Below are positions 1 through 6,977 of a stretch of 18,408 nucleotides of DNA, one piece after another. The notes below the pieces were generated by a model. That model was given only the letters and a program-made list of their open reading frames with translations. It ran no database searches and was not told where the DNA came from. The position numbers were made by a program, and so were the translations under genes. The stretch's first letter is position 1, and every line of letters begins with the position of its first letter. Source of the stretch: DASVSE01 sp036399715 (GTDB lineage: Bacteria; Bacteroidota; Rhodothermia; Rhodothermales; Rubricoccaceae); NCBI GenBank assembly GCA_036399715.1, contig DASWMO010000086.1, positions 1 through 18,408 of the forward strand, written 5' to 3'.

Positions 1-1340
1 ACACGGTCTACAAGGCCCTCTCAGCCGTCCGCACGGCCGTCCACGTCGAGGCACTCACGGGCCGCCCGGCCGTGCCCGTGTTCTGGCTCGCCGACGAGGA
101 CCACGACTTCGCCGAAGTCCGCGAGGCCGTCTTTACCGACGGGCCGCACATCCGGCGGGTCGCCTACGACGACGGCCGGCCACTCGGGGCGGCTCCGCGC
201 CCGCCCGTCGGGCGCATCGTGCTCGATGCGGCGCGCCTCGCCGAGACGTTCGCGCAGCTGGAGCGCGCGCTCCCGGCCGGTCCCCACCGCGCGCAGGCGC
301 TCGCGCTCGCCCGCGACGCGTACCGCGCGGGCCGCACGATGCGCGACGCGTTCGCGATTCTGCTACGCTCGCTCGCGCCCGGCCTTGTCCTGATGTCGGC
401 CGACGACGTGCGCCTGAAGCGTCTCGCGGCGCCCGTGCTGGAGCGCGAGGCCGAGGACTGGCGGGAGACGGCCCAAACGCTCGATGCGCAGAGCGCGCGC
501 CTGGTCGCGGCCGGCTTCCATGCGCAGGTCGCGCCGTCCCCGCTGGGCCTGTTCTGGACCGACGACGACGGCATCCGCCGGCCCGTCGACCCGCTGGACG
601 CGGGCTCGGAGGCCGGGGCACGCTCCGGCGGCGTGACGCTCCGCGGGACGGGCATCCGCTGGACGGACGCCGAGTGGACGCAGCGCGTCGCGGGCCATCC
701 CCAGCACGTGAGCCCCAACGTCGTCCTTCGGCCGCTCGTGCAGGACACGCTCCTTCCGACGGCCGCGTACGTCGCCGGTCCGGGCGAGGCGGCCTACTAC
801 GCGCAGCTCACGCCCGTCTACGCGGCCTTCGGCGTCCCGATGCCCGCCATCGTGCCGCGGCTGAGCCTGACGCTCGTCGAGCCCGGCGTCCGCAAGGTGC
901 TCGACCGTGACGGCCTCGGCGTGCCCGACCTGCGCGGGCGCCTCGACGGCCTCTGGGCGCGCCTCGCCCTCGCTGACTCGGACATCCCCGGCGCCTTCGC
1001 CGACGCCCGCCGCGACGCCGAGGCGCTCGCTGACCGCCTCGACCGCGCCACAGCGTCGGTCGACGGCTCGCTCGCGGGCGCGGCCGGAGCCGCGAGACAG
1101 GCGCTGCGCGACGCCGTCGCGCGCCTCGAGACGAAGACCGTCCGCGTCGAGAAGCGCCGCCACGCGGACGTCCGGGCCCGCCTGGACCGAGCGCAGGCCG
1201 CCCTCTGGCCCGGCGGGGCGCTGCAGGAGCGGGCGCTCTCGCCGCTCCAGATTGTCGCCCTCCACGGGCTGAGCGCGCTTCCGGACGCCGTCTCCGCGGT
1301 CCCGCTGGACTCGTCGATGCACCACGTCGTCGACCTCTGA
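1..1340 (+). CDS. bshC: Putative cysteine ligase BshC (bacillithiol biosynthesis), 5' end missing
   Basis: BshC adds cysteine to glucosaminyl-malate, the last step of bacillithiol synthesis, in the cytoplasm. The reading frame is open from position 3, and the first visible residues (TVYKALSAVRTAVHVEALTG) continue without a break into the family hallmark FWLADEDHDFAEV, so the true start lies upstream of the window. About 445 residues are visible; the family usually has about 520-540, so roughly the first 80-100 are missing. The C-terminal third contains an Arg/Ala-rich predicted coiled coil (about codons 330-400 of the visible part) with the typical KTVRVEKRRH and PGGALQER segments, and ends HHVVDL before TGA at 1338-1340. 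The assignment rests on recognised family motifs; the enzymatic role is inferred from the family. No bshA or bshB lies nearby, which is common because bsh genes are often scattered. Confidence 0.9.
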   Translation, partial: TVYKALSAVRTAVHVEALTGRPAVPVFWLADEDHDFAEVREAVFTDGPHIRRVAYDDGRPLGAAPRPPVGRIVLDAARLAETFAQLERALPAGPHRAQALALARDAYRAGRTMRDAFAILLRSLAPGLVLMSADDVRLKRLAAPVLEREAEDWRETAQTLDAQSARLVAAGFHAQVAPSPLGLFWTDDDGIRRPVDPLDAGSEAGARSGGVTLRGTGIRWTDAEWTQRVAGHPQHVSPNVVLRPLVQDTLLPTAAYVAGPGEAAYYAQLTPVYAAFGVPMPAIVPRLSLTLVEPGVRKVLDRDGLGVPDLRGRLDGLWARLALADSDIPGAFADARRDAEALADRLDRATASVDGSLAGAAGAARQALRDAVARLETKTVRVEKRRHADVRARLDRAQAALWPGGALQERALSPLQIVALHGLSALPDAVSAVPLDSSMHHVVDL

Positions 1341-1808
1341 CGGTGAAGAGCAGCACCTGGAAGCGGTTTGCTGTGTGGGATATGTGAACGAAAGCGCTAC
1401 CGGGCGCGAGGCGGGAATCCCCGCAGACGGGCGGCCGTGGAACGGACATTCCATCGACCGATTGCACCATGTTCACGCTTCCCACCCGCCTCCGTCGGCT
1501 GTTCCGGCCCCGCCTGCTCGGCCTGCCCTCCGTCCCGCTGCTGTTCATACCCGACTCCAGGAAGGACTTCAAATAAGGTGTTCTAGCCGAGCGCCAGGAT
1601 CTAGGTCTCGGGCGTACGTTGACACCCCATCTATCGCTGCGGACCGAACCCCCCTTCACCCGGCCCGTGATGCCCGAGAGCTCATCGGCGAACGGCGGGT
1701 ACGTTCTCTGCACCGAGATCGGCCGTGGTGGGATGGGCGACGCAGCGAGCCGCTCGGGCCGCTCCCACTCGACGGCCGCCGCGACCCGGTCGTCGTGTAC
1801 CGCCTAGC
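1341..1808. other. Convergent intergenic gap without a convincing gene
   Basis: These 468 bases separate the ends of bshC (+) and the CoA-binding protein gene (-). The stretch looks less GC-rich than its neighbours and has several CTAG tetramers (1583, 1601, 1804), a tetramer otherwise rare here. Open frames exist on the plus strand (1375-1812 and 1619-1807), but their peptides are Arg/Pro/Ser-rich and resemble no family I know. A weak inverted repeat, TGGAA-N6-TTCCA, lies near 1438-1453, and a TTGACA occurs at 1619-1624 with no matching downstream box. A 35-codon ORF at 1469-1576 and a kinase-loop-like peptide near 1712-1738 are described separately. The gap may be a decayed gene or simply a spacer. 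Confidence 0.6.
1469..1576 (+). CDS. Possible very small ORF, 35 aa, unknown
   Basis: ATG at 1469 to TAA at 1574-1576 encodes 35 residues starting MFTLPTRLRRLFRPRLLG and ending in PDSRKDFK. Of its 35 sense codons, 31 end in G or C, higher than the same bases show in the first codon position, which is the bias of real genes here. The peptide is basic with a short hydrophobic stretch (GLPSVPLLFI). There is no Shine-Dalgarno site, but none of the genes in this window has one. I recognise no family. It could be a small peptide gene, the start of a decayed gene, or chance; chance is quite possible at this length. Confidence 0.15.
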   Translation: MFTLPTRLRRLFRPRLLGLPSVPLLFIPDSRKDFK

Positions 1809-1815
1809 CTAGGCG
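1801..1815. repeat. 15-bp palindrome over the 3' end of the CoA-binding gene
   Basis: CGCCTAG and CTAGGCG flank a single C, giving a perfect palindrome that overlaps the TAG stop (1809-1811) of the minus-strand CoA-binding gene. A one-base centre is poor for an RNA hairpin but good for a dyad protein site. It contains two copies of CTAG. No T-run follows, so a classical terminator is unlikely. Confidence 0.4.
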
Positions 1816-2285
1816 CCGTCCGGGCCTGCGTCCGCCCCCTTGATCGGCGCGTGCGCCATCGCCGAGTGGTCCACCATGAGGCACCGGTTGGCGACGTACG
1901 GTAGGCCTGCCTCCGCCGCGAGCGTGCGGGCCTCGTCGGACGAGACGCCGAGCTGGGTCCACACAACCGGCGTCTGGCCGGTTCGCTCGGCCCGGTCCGC
2001 CGCATCCTGCACGACGCCGGCCGTGAACTCGGGCCGCCGGAAGACGCACACGACATCGAGCGCGACGCTTTCGGGGATCGAGAGCAGGTCCGGGTACGCC
2101 CGCTCGCCGAGGATCTCGCCCTCGTTCGGGTTGACCGGCACGACGCGCAGGCCCGCGCTCTGGAGGTAGGCCGCGATGCGGTGGCTTGTCTGGAAGCCGC
2201 GCGGCGAGAGGCCGACGACGGCAATGGTCCGCATGGCCGAGACGGTCGCCGCGAGGTCGACGGGGCGGGGGAGGGGCGAACTCAC
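1809..2285 (-). CDS. CoA-binding domain protein, YccU-like
   Basis: Small Rossmann-fold protein of the CoA_binding_2 (YccU) family; family members bind CoA-like ligands but their physiological role is not established. The core reads RTIAVVGLSPRG (glycine-rich nucleotide loop), VVPVNPNEGEILGERAYPDL, VVCVFRRPEF and VVWTQLGV, all typical of the family. I chose the GTG at 2285 (158 aa) because the family normally has a short helix before the first strand, and DLAATVSAM in this frame fits it. An ATG at 2234 would give 141 aa and begin exactly at the strand, so the start is uncertain. The gene is divergent from the membrane protein gene, with only 44 nt between the starts. It ends inside a 15-bp palindrome. 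It appears to stand alone as a transcription unit. Confidence 0.85.
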   Translation of the reverse strand: MSSPLPRPVDLAATVSAMRTIAVVGLSPRGFQTSHRIAAYLQSAGLRVVPVNPNEGEILGERAYPDLLSIPESVALDVVCVFRRPEFTAGVVQDAADRAERTGQTPVVWTQLGVSSDEARTLAAEAGLPYVANRCLMVDHSAMAHAPIKGADAGPDGA

Positions 2286-2329
2286 GGCGGGGCGGGGCGT
2301 GTGAAGGGCCTGAACGACCTGCCGCCCTG

Positions 2330-2848
2330 ATGGATTCTCCGCCTCTCGTCCCGTCGCCGCCGGCGGGTGCGCCCACGCGCGCCGGCCGCCTCGCCTCGGC
2401 GGCTGGCGCGGGCGTCCGCGCCGCGTGGTGGACGGCCGCATCGGGCGCGCTCGGCGCCGCGGCGCTGTGGACGGCGGTCTTCTCGGGCCGCGGTGCAGAT
2501 CCATCCGACATGGCCGTCGTCGGGCTGCTGCTGCTCGTGCCCGCGGGCGCGGCGGCTGTTCTCGCGTGGACGCTCGGCGGGCTCGTCGCCCTCCCCGGCG
2601 ACCTCCGCGATGCGGCGCGGAGCGTCGTCGCACCGACGGGAGGCGAGCGGGGCGGACCCGCGGGCCTGTTCCGAACCGTCTGGGCGCTTCGCGGCCTCGT
2701 CGCTGGCAGCACGGAGGCGTGGGCCCGGACGGCCGGGCTGGCGCGGCTGGCGAGCCTGCCGTTCGTCCTCGGCCTGCTCGCGCTCGTCGCCCTGAACCCC
2801 GTCCTCGTCGTCGCCGGCGCCGTGGCGCTCCTCTGGATCGCCGCATGA
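2330..2848 (+). CDS. Small integral membrane protein, unknown function
   Basis: 172 residues from ATG at 2330. I do not recognise a family. The N-terminus is Pro-rich (MDSPPLVPSPPAGAP) and likely cytoplasmic. Hydrophobic segments lie at about 33-52, 62-85 and 145-171. Between them is a soluble stretch (about 88-140) with GDLRDAARSVVAP, a Gly-rich turn, and an amphipathic region. The reading frame stays open upstream to 2186, but that extension is Arg/Gly-rich, would overlap the divergent gene, and looks non-coding. The TGA stop overlaps the ATG of the PAP2 gene (ATGA), so the two are very likely translationally coupled, which hints at a shared role at the membrane. The function remains unknown. 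Confidence 0.75.
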   Translation: MDSPPLVPSPPAGAPTRAGRLASAAGAGVRAAWWTAASGALGAAALWTAVFSGRGADPSDMAVVGLLLLVPAGAAAVLAWTLGGLVALPGDLRDAARSVVAPTGGERGGPAGLFRTVWALRGLVAGSTEAWARTAGLARLASLPFVLGLLALVALNPVLVVAGAVALLWIAA

Positions 2849-3558
2849 CGACCGAGACGCGCCCTGCCGCCCAGAGTGCCGACCAGCACGCCGCCCGGAG
2901 CCTCACGCGCGGCCTCCTGCTCGCCGCTGGCGGCGCCATCGCGGCCCTCGCCGTGTTCCTGCTCGTCGTGGCCAGCGTGACGACGGAGAGTGGGCTCTAC
3001 CGGTTCGACGCCCGCGCGCACGACGTGGTGTACCACGCGGTCGGGCCGCAGCGGCAGGCGCTCGCGATCGGCGTGACATGGTTCGGCAACAACGCGACCG
3101 TGACGGCCCTCGTCGCGCTCGTCGCAGCGGCCCTCGTCGTCGCGCGGCGGCGGATGCTCGCCGTCCGCGTCGTCATCGCGTCGGGCGTCGGCGGGCTCGT
3201 CGTGCTGGGCCTGAAGACGCTGTTTCAACGTGCGCGGCCCCTCGACCAGGTCATTCCAGCGACAGGCTACAGCCTGCCATCGGGCCATGCGTGGGCGTCG
3301 GCCGTGTTCTACGGGATGATGATCTACCTCCTGTGGCGGCTCGTGCCGAGCCGAGCCGTGCGCGTGCTCGCGACGGCCGGCCTTGTCGCGCTCATCCTCG
3401 CCGTCGGCCTGTCGCGGGTGTACCTCAACGTCCACTTTCTGACCGACGTCGTCGCCGGGTGGGCCTCGGGCACGGCGTGGCTCGTCGGCGTGCTCGTGGC
3501 CGTCCGCGTTGCCGAGGAGCGATGGGCGGCGCGGCGCGCGTCGCGTGTCGTGGCATAG
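2845..3558 (+). CDS. PAP2-family membrane phosphatase
   Basis: 237-aa polytopic membrane protein of the type 2 phosphatidic acid phosphatase (PAP2) superfamily, which removes phosphate from lipid phosphates such as phosphatidate, phosphatidylglycerol phosphate or undecaprenyl pyrophosphate. All three catalytic motifs are present: K124-x6-R131-P132 (KTLFQRARP), P145-S-G-H148, and S190-R-x5-H197-x3-D201. H148 and H197 would be the acid/base and nucleophile. Hydrophobic segments flank these, including about 22-45, 84-100, 108-122, 152-166, 172-188 and 203-222. The ATG at 2845 overlaps the preceding stop by 4 nt (ATGA), so the membrane protein and phosphatase form an operon. Substrate cannot be told from sequence; undecaprenyl pyrophosphate or a PgpB-like lipid phosphate are the likeliest. 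An exact role is inference. Confidence 0.92.
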   Translation: MTTETRPAAQSADQHAARSLTRGLLLAAGGAIAALAVFLLVVASVTTESGLYRFDARAHDVVYHAVGPQRQALAIGVTWFGNNATVTALVALVAAALVVARRRMLAVRVVIASGVGGLVVLGLKTLFQRARPLDQVIPATGYSLPSGHAWASAVFYGMMIYLLWRLVPSRAVRVLATAGLVALILAVGLSRVYLNVHFLTDVVAGWASGTAWLVGVLVAVRVAEERWAARRASRVVA

Positions 3559-3564
3559 CAGGAG

Positions 3565-3580
3565 CGGGCCCGCGGGCCCG
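3565..3580. repeat. Perfect 16-bp GC palindrome next to the leuS promoter box
   Basis: CGGGCCCGCGGGCCCG is self-complementary over all 16 bases and directly abuts the TAGTTTCG box at 3581-3588. It also lies 7 nt after the PAP2 stop codon. It could be an operator, part of a terminator for the PAP2 operon (no T-run follows), or chance in GC-rich DNA. Confidence 0.45.
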
Positions 3581-3588
3581 TAGTTTCG
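3581..3588 (+). promoter_or_regulatory. Putative leuS promoter -7 box (TAGTTTCG)
   Basis: TAGTTTCG differs by one base from the Bacteroidota -7 consensus TAnnTTTG and ends 27 nt before the leuS ATG. The same TAnnTTCG form occurs before the M2 peptidase gene and the permease gene. No clear TTG -33 box is seen. Confidence 0.45.
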
Positions 3589-3615
3589 GGGCCTGCATCC
3601 CCGCTCTCCGCACGC

Positions 3616-6336
3616 ATGGCCGGCTATCCGCACGACGACATCGAATCCCGCTGGCAGGCCTACTGGGAGGCGCACGAGACCTTCCGCCAGCCCGGCCCCG
3701 GCGACGCCGGCTTCGACGGCTTGAAGCCCGGCTTCTACGCGCTCGACATGTTTCCGTACCCCTCGGGCGCGGGCCTGCACGTCGGCCACCCCGAGGGCTA
3801 CACCGCGACCGACATCGTCGCGCGGTACAAGCGCGCGCGCGGCTTCAACGTGCTCCACCCGATGGGCTGGGACGCGTTCGGCCTGCCGGCCGAGCAGTAC
3901 GCGATCCAGACCGGCACGCACCCGCGCCTCACGACCGAGCGCAATATCGCGACCTTCCGCCGGCAGCTCAAGCGCCTCGGCTTCTCGTACGACTGGGCAC
4001 GCGAGGTCGACACGACGGACCCGGCGTATGTCCGCTGGACCCAGTGGATCTTCCTCACGCTCGTCGAGCGCGGGCTGGCCTACGAGTCCTTCGCGCCCGT
4101 CAACTGGTGCCCCGAGCTAGGCACGGTCCTCTCGAACGAGGAGGTCATCGACGGAAAGTCCGAGCGCGGTGGGCACCCCGTCGTGCAGCTCCCGATGCGC
4201 CAGTGGATGCTCCGCATCACGGCCTACGCGGACCGGCTGCTCGACGGCCTCGACGCGCTCGACTGGCCCGCGTCGGTGACGGAGATGCAGCGCAACTGGA
4301 TCGGCCGCTCGCAGGGCGCCGAGGTCGACTTCCGCATCGTCGGCCACGCCGAGGCGCCCGTCCGGGTCTTTACGACCCGGCCCGACACGCTCTTCGGCGC
4401 GACCTACCTCGTGCTCGCGCCCGAGCACCCGCTCGTCCAGACGGTCACGACGCCCGAGCAGGCGGCGGCCGTCGAGGCGTACGTACAGGCGACGGCGCGC
4501 AAGACCGAGCGCGATCGGCAGGAGGACAAGTCCAAGACTGGCGTCTGGACCGGCGCGCACGCCGTCAACCCCGTCTCGGGCGAGAAGCTGCCCGTCTGGA
4601 CGGCCGACTACGTCCTCGCGGGCGTCGGCACGGGCGCCATCATGGCCGTGCCGGCTCACGACGCGCGCGACTTCGAGTTCGCCCGCGCCTTCGGATTGCC
4701 GATTCGCGAGGTCGTCCAGGGCGGTGTTCACGGCGCGGACGGCGCGCTCGCAGACGCCTACACTGGCGACGGCCCACACGTCCACTCGGACGCGTCCGGT
4801 CACGCCGTCGCTGGCATCGCCGATGCCGGCGTGTCCCTGGACGGGCTCGACACGGCGGCGGCCAAAGAGCGCGTGCTCGCGTGGCTGGAGTCCAACGGCG
4901 TCGGCCGCGCGCAGACGACGCTGCGCCTGCGGGACTGGCTGTTCAGCCGGCAGCGCTACTGGGGCGAGCCGATTCCCATGATCCACCCCGCCGAGGGCGG
5001 GGCACCGCGGCCCCTCCCCAAGAGCGCGCTCCCGGTCCTGCTGCCCGACGTCGAGAGTTACGCGCCGGCCGGGACGGGCGAGTCGCCGCTGGCGGGCATC
5101 CCCGAGTGGGTGCAGACGACCGACCCCGAGACGGGCGAGGCCGTGCTCCGCGAGACCAACACGATGCCGCAGTGGGCCGGCTCGTGCTGGTACTACCTCC
5201 GTTTCCTCGACCCGACGAACGAGGCGGCGCTCGTCGACCCGGAGAAAGAGCGCTACTGGATGCCCGTGGACCTCTACGTCGGCGGGGCGGAGCACGCGGT
5301 TCTGCACCTGCTCTACGCGCGCTTCTGGCACAAAGTCCTGTTCGACGCCGGCGTCGTGTCGACCGACGAGCCATTCGGAAAGCTCGTCAACCAGGGCATG
5401 ATCCTCGGCGAGGTCGAGTACACGGCCTTCCGCCACGCCGACGCCTCGGGCGACGCCTTCGGATTCGTCTCGGCGGAGCACGCCGTCGAGGCCGACGACG
5501 AGGGCGGGAGCACACACCAGGACGCTCGCGACGGGAGTGCGCTCGCCGCCGTCCGCGTCCCCGAGGGCGACGTGCAGAAGAAAGGCGACGGCTTCGTGCT
5601 CCGGGAGCACGCCGATGTGCGTGTGACGAGCCGCGCCCACAAGATGTCCAAGAGCCGCGGCAACGTCGTCAACCCGGACGACATCGTCGCCGAGTACGGT
5701 GCGGACTCGCTGCGGCTCTACGAGATGTTTATGGGGCCACTCGAACAGGTCAAGCCCTGGAATACGCGCTCCGTGGACGGCGTGCACCGCTTTCTCGCCC
5801 GCGCCTACCGCCTGCTCCTCGACCGCGACACGGGAGCACGCCACGCCCGCGTAGTCGACGCCGAGGCGACACCCGAGCAACTCCGGGCCCTCCATGCGAC
5901 GATCCGAAAGGTCACAGACGACGTCGAGGCGCTGCGCTTCAACACGGCGATCTCGGCCATGATGGAGTTCGTCAACGCGGCGACCAAGTGGGAGCACGTC
6001 CCGCGGAGCACGGCTGAGCCGTTCGTGCTCCTGCTCGCGCCGTTCGCGCCTCACCTCGCCGAAGAGCTGTGGCACGCGCTCGGGCACGCCGACACGCTGG
6101 CCTACGACGCGTGGCCAGAGGCCGACGCGCGCTTTCTCGTCCAGGACACCGTGTCGCTCGCCGTGCAGGTCAACGGCAAACTCCGCGGGACCGTCGCCGT
6201 AGCTGCCGACGCCGACCGCGAGGCGGTCATCGCCGCCGCCCGCGCCGAGCCCAACGTGGCGAAATACCTCGACGGCGCGACCGTCCGCAAGGAGATCGTC
6301 GTGCCGGGGCGCCTCGTCAACTTCGTCGCCACGTGA
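3616..6336 (+). CDS. leuS: Leucyl-tRNA synthetase
   Basis: Class I aminoacyl-tRNA synthetase that charges tRNA-Leu with leucine in the cytoplasm. 906 residues, a little longer than E. coli LeuRS. The HIGH-type signature is H55-V-G-H58 within PYPSGAGLHVGHPEGY; the second signature is K676-M-S-K-S680 followed by RGNVVNPDD. The CP1 editing domain is present (TTRPDTLFGATYLVLAPEHP, and GTGAIMAVPAHDARDFEFA with the conserved HD...RD region), so mischarged tRNA editing should be active. A long insertion between GMILGEVEYTAF and KMSKS contains acidic, low-similarity sequence (about residues 612-670), usual in this position. The C-terminal domain (LAVQVNGKLRGTV ... KYLDGATVRKEIVVPGRLVNFV) is complete. 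A promoter box lies 27 nt upstream. The TGA stop overlaps the GTG of the HD-domain gene, so the two are co-translated. Confidence 0.98.
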   Translation: MAGYPHDDIESRWQAYWEAHETFRQPGPGDAGFDGLKPGFYALDMFPYPSGAGLHVGHPEGYTATDIVARYKRARGFNVLHPMGWDAFGLPAEQYAIQTGTHPRLTTERNIATFRRQLKRLGFSYDWAREVDTTDPAYVRWTQWIFLTLVERGLAYESFAPVNWCPELGTVLSNEEVIDGKSERGGHPVVQLPMRQWMLRITAYADRLLDGLDALDWPASVTEMQRNWIGRSQGAEVDFRIVGHAEAPVRVFTTRPDTLFGATYLVLAPEHPLVQTVTTPEQAAAVEAYVQATARKTERDRQEDKSKTGVWTGAHAVNPVSGEKLPVWTADYVLAGVGTGAIMAVPAHDARDFEFARAFGLPIREVVQGGVHGADGALADAYTGDGPHVHSDASGHAVAGIADAGVSLDGLDTAAAKERVLAWLESNGVGRAQTTLRLRDWLFSRQRYWGEPIPMIHPAEGGAPRPLPKSALPVLLPDVESYAPAGTGESPLAGIPEWVQTTDPETGEAVLRETNTMPQWAGSCWYYLRFLDPTNEAALVDPEKERYWMPVDLYVGGAEHAVLHLLYARFWHKVLFDAGVVSTDEPFGKLVNQGMILGEVEYTAFRHADASGDAFGFVSAEHAVEADDEGGSTHQDARDGSALAAVRVPEGDVQKKGDGFVLREHADVRVTSRAHKMSKSRGNVVNPDDIVAEYGADSLRLYEMFMGPLEQVKPWNTRSVDGVHRFLARAYRLLLDRDTGARHARVVDAEATPEQLRALHATIRKVTDDVEALRFNTAISAMMEFVNAATKWEHVPRSTAEPFVLLLAPFAPHLAEELWHALGHADTLAYDAWPEADARFLVQDTVSLAVQVNGKLRGTVAVAADADREAVIAAARAEPNVAKYLDGATVRKEIVVPGRLVNFVAT

Positions 6337-6977
6337 CCGCGCCCGAGGCCGAGGCGTGGGCTGAGCGGTGCGCCGCACACGTCCGCGAGGCGATGGCGGT
6401 CGACGCGGCGCACGACATCGGCCACGTCCGCCGCGTCGTGACAACCGCGCGGCGGCTCGCCGTGGCCGAGGGCGCGGACCTCGCGGTCGTGCTCCCGGCC
6501 GCGTGGCTCCACGACGTCGTGACGGTCCCGAAGGACAGCCCGGACCGGGCGCGCGCCTCACAGATGGCGGCCGACGCTGCCGCGGCGTGGCTCGCGGCCG
6601 AGGGCTTTCCGGCCAACCTCGTGCCGGCCGTCGCGCACGCGGTCGCGGCGCACAGCTTCTCGGCAGGCATCGCGCCCGAGACGCCCGAGGCGCGCGTCGT
6701 GCAGGACGCCGACCGCCTCGACGCGCTCGGCGCGGTCGGGCTCGCGCGCATGTTCGCGACGGCCGGCGCGATGGGCGCGGCACTGTTCCATCCCGACGAC
6801 CCGTTCGCCGAGTCGGGCCGCACGCCGGACGACCGTGCCTACTCGCTCGACCACGTCGAACTCAAGCTGCTGCGCCTGCCCCATACGATGCAGACGGCCG
6901 CGGGCCGCGCCGAGGCCGACCACCGGGCCGGCGTGATCCGTGCCTTTGTCGCCGACCTGAGGACCGAGATCGGCTAG
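6333..6977 (+). CDS. HD-domain phosphohydrolase, YedJ-like
   Basis: 214-aa cytoplasmic HD-superfamily protein, predicted metal-dependent phosphohydrolase with unknown substrate. Metal-ligand motifs are visible: H31 (AHDIGHVRRVV), H60-D61 (AAWLHDVV), and D125/D127 (VVQDADRLDALGA), plus H102 and H107 in AHAVAAHSF. The segments VPKDSPDRARAS, FATAGAMG and LPHTMQTAAGRA match the conserved YedJ-like subfamily. The start is GTG at 6333, overlapping the leuS TGA (GTGA); the frame is open further upstream inside leuS but that is the wrong frame of a well-conserved gene. Its TAG stop shares the CTAG with the stop of the convergent HAD gene. Coupling to leuS suggests co-expression, not necessarily a shared pathway. 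Confidence 0.9.
   Translation: MTAPEAEAWAERCAAHVREAMAVDAAHDIGHVRRVVTTARRLAVAEGADLAVVLPAAWLHDVVTVPKDSPDRARASQMAADAAAAWLAAEGFPANLVPAVAHAVAAHSFSAGIAPETPEARVVQDADRLDALGAVGLARMFATAGAMGAALFHPDDPFAESGRTPDDRAYSLDHVELKLLRLPHTMQTAAGRAEADHRAGVIRAFVADLRTEIG

Noticed and set aside
1619..1624. TTGACA as a sigma70 -35 box
   Set aside because: No TATAAT or TAnnTTYG box at a suitable distance and no gene follows on that strand.
1804..3921. Minus-strand open frame of 705 codons through the CoA-binding, membrane protein and PAP2 region
   Set aside because: Runs antisense to PAP2 and the leuS start and does not use the frame of the CoA-binding gene; no conserved motif.
3078..6017. Plus-strand open frame of 979 codons overlapping PAP2 and leuS
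   Set aside because: Out of frame with both real genes; the peptide is dominated by Arg, Ala, Gly and Pro, the usual signature of a shadow frame.
4117..6783. Minus-strand open frame of 888 codons opposite leuS and the HD gene
   Set aside because: It is antisense to two genes with full family motifs; its peptide is Arg/Val/Asp-rich without recognisable domains. Long antisense frames are expected in GC-rich DNA where stops are scarce.
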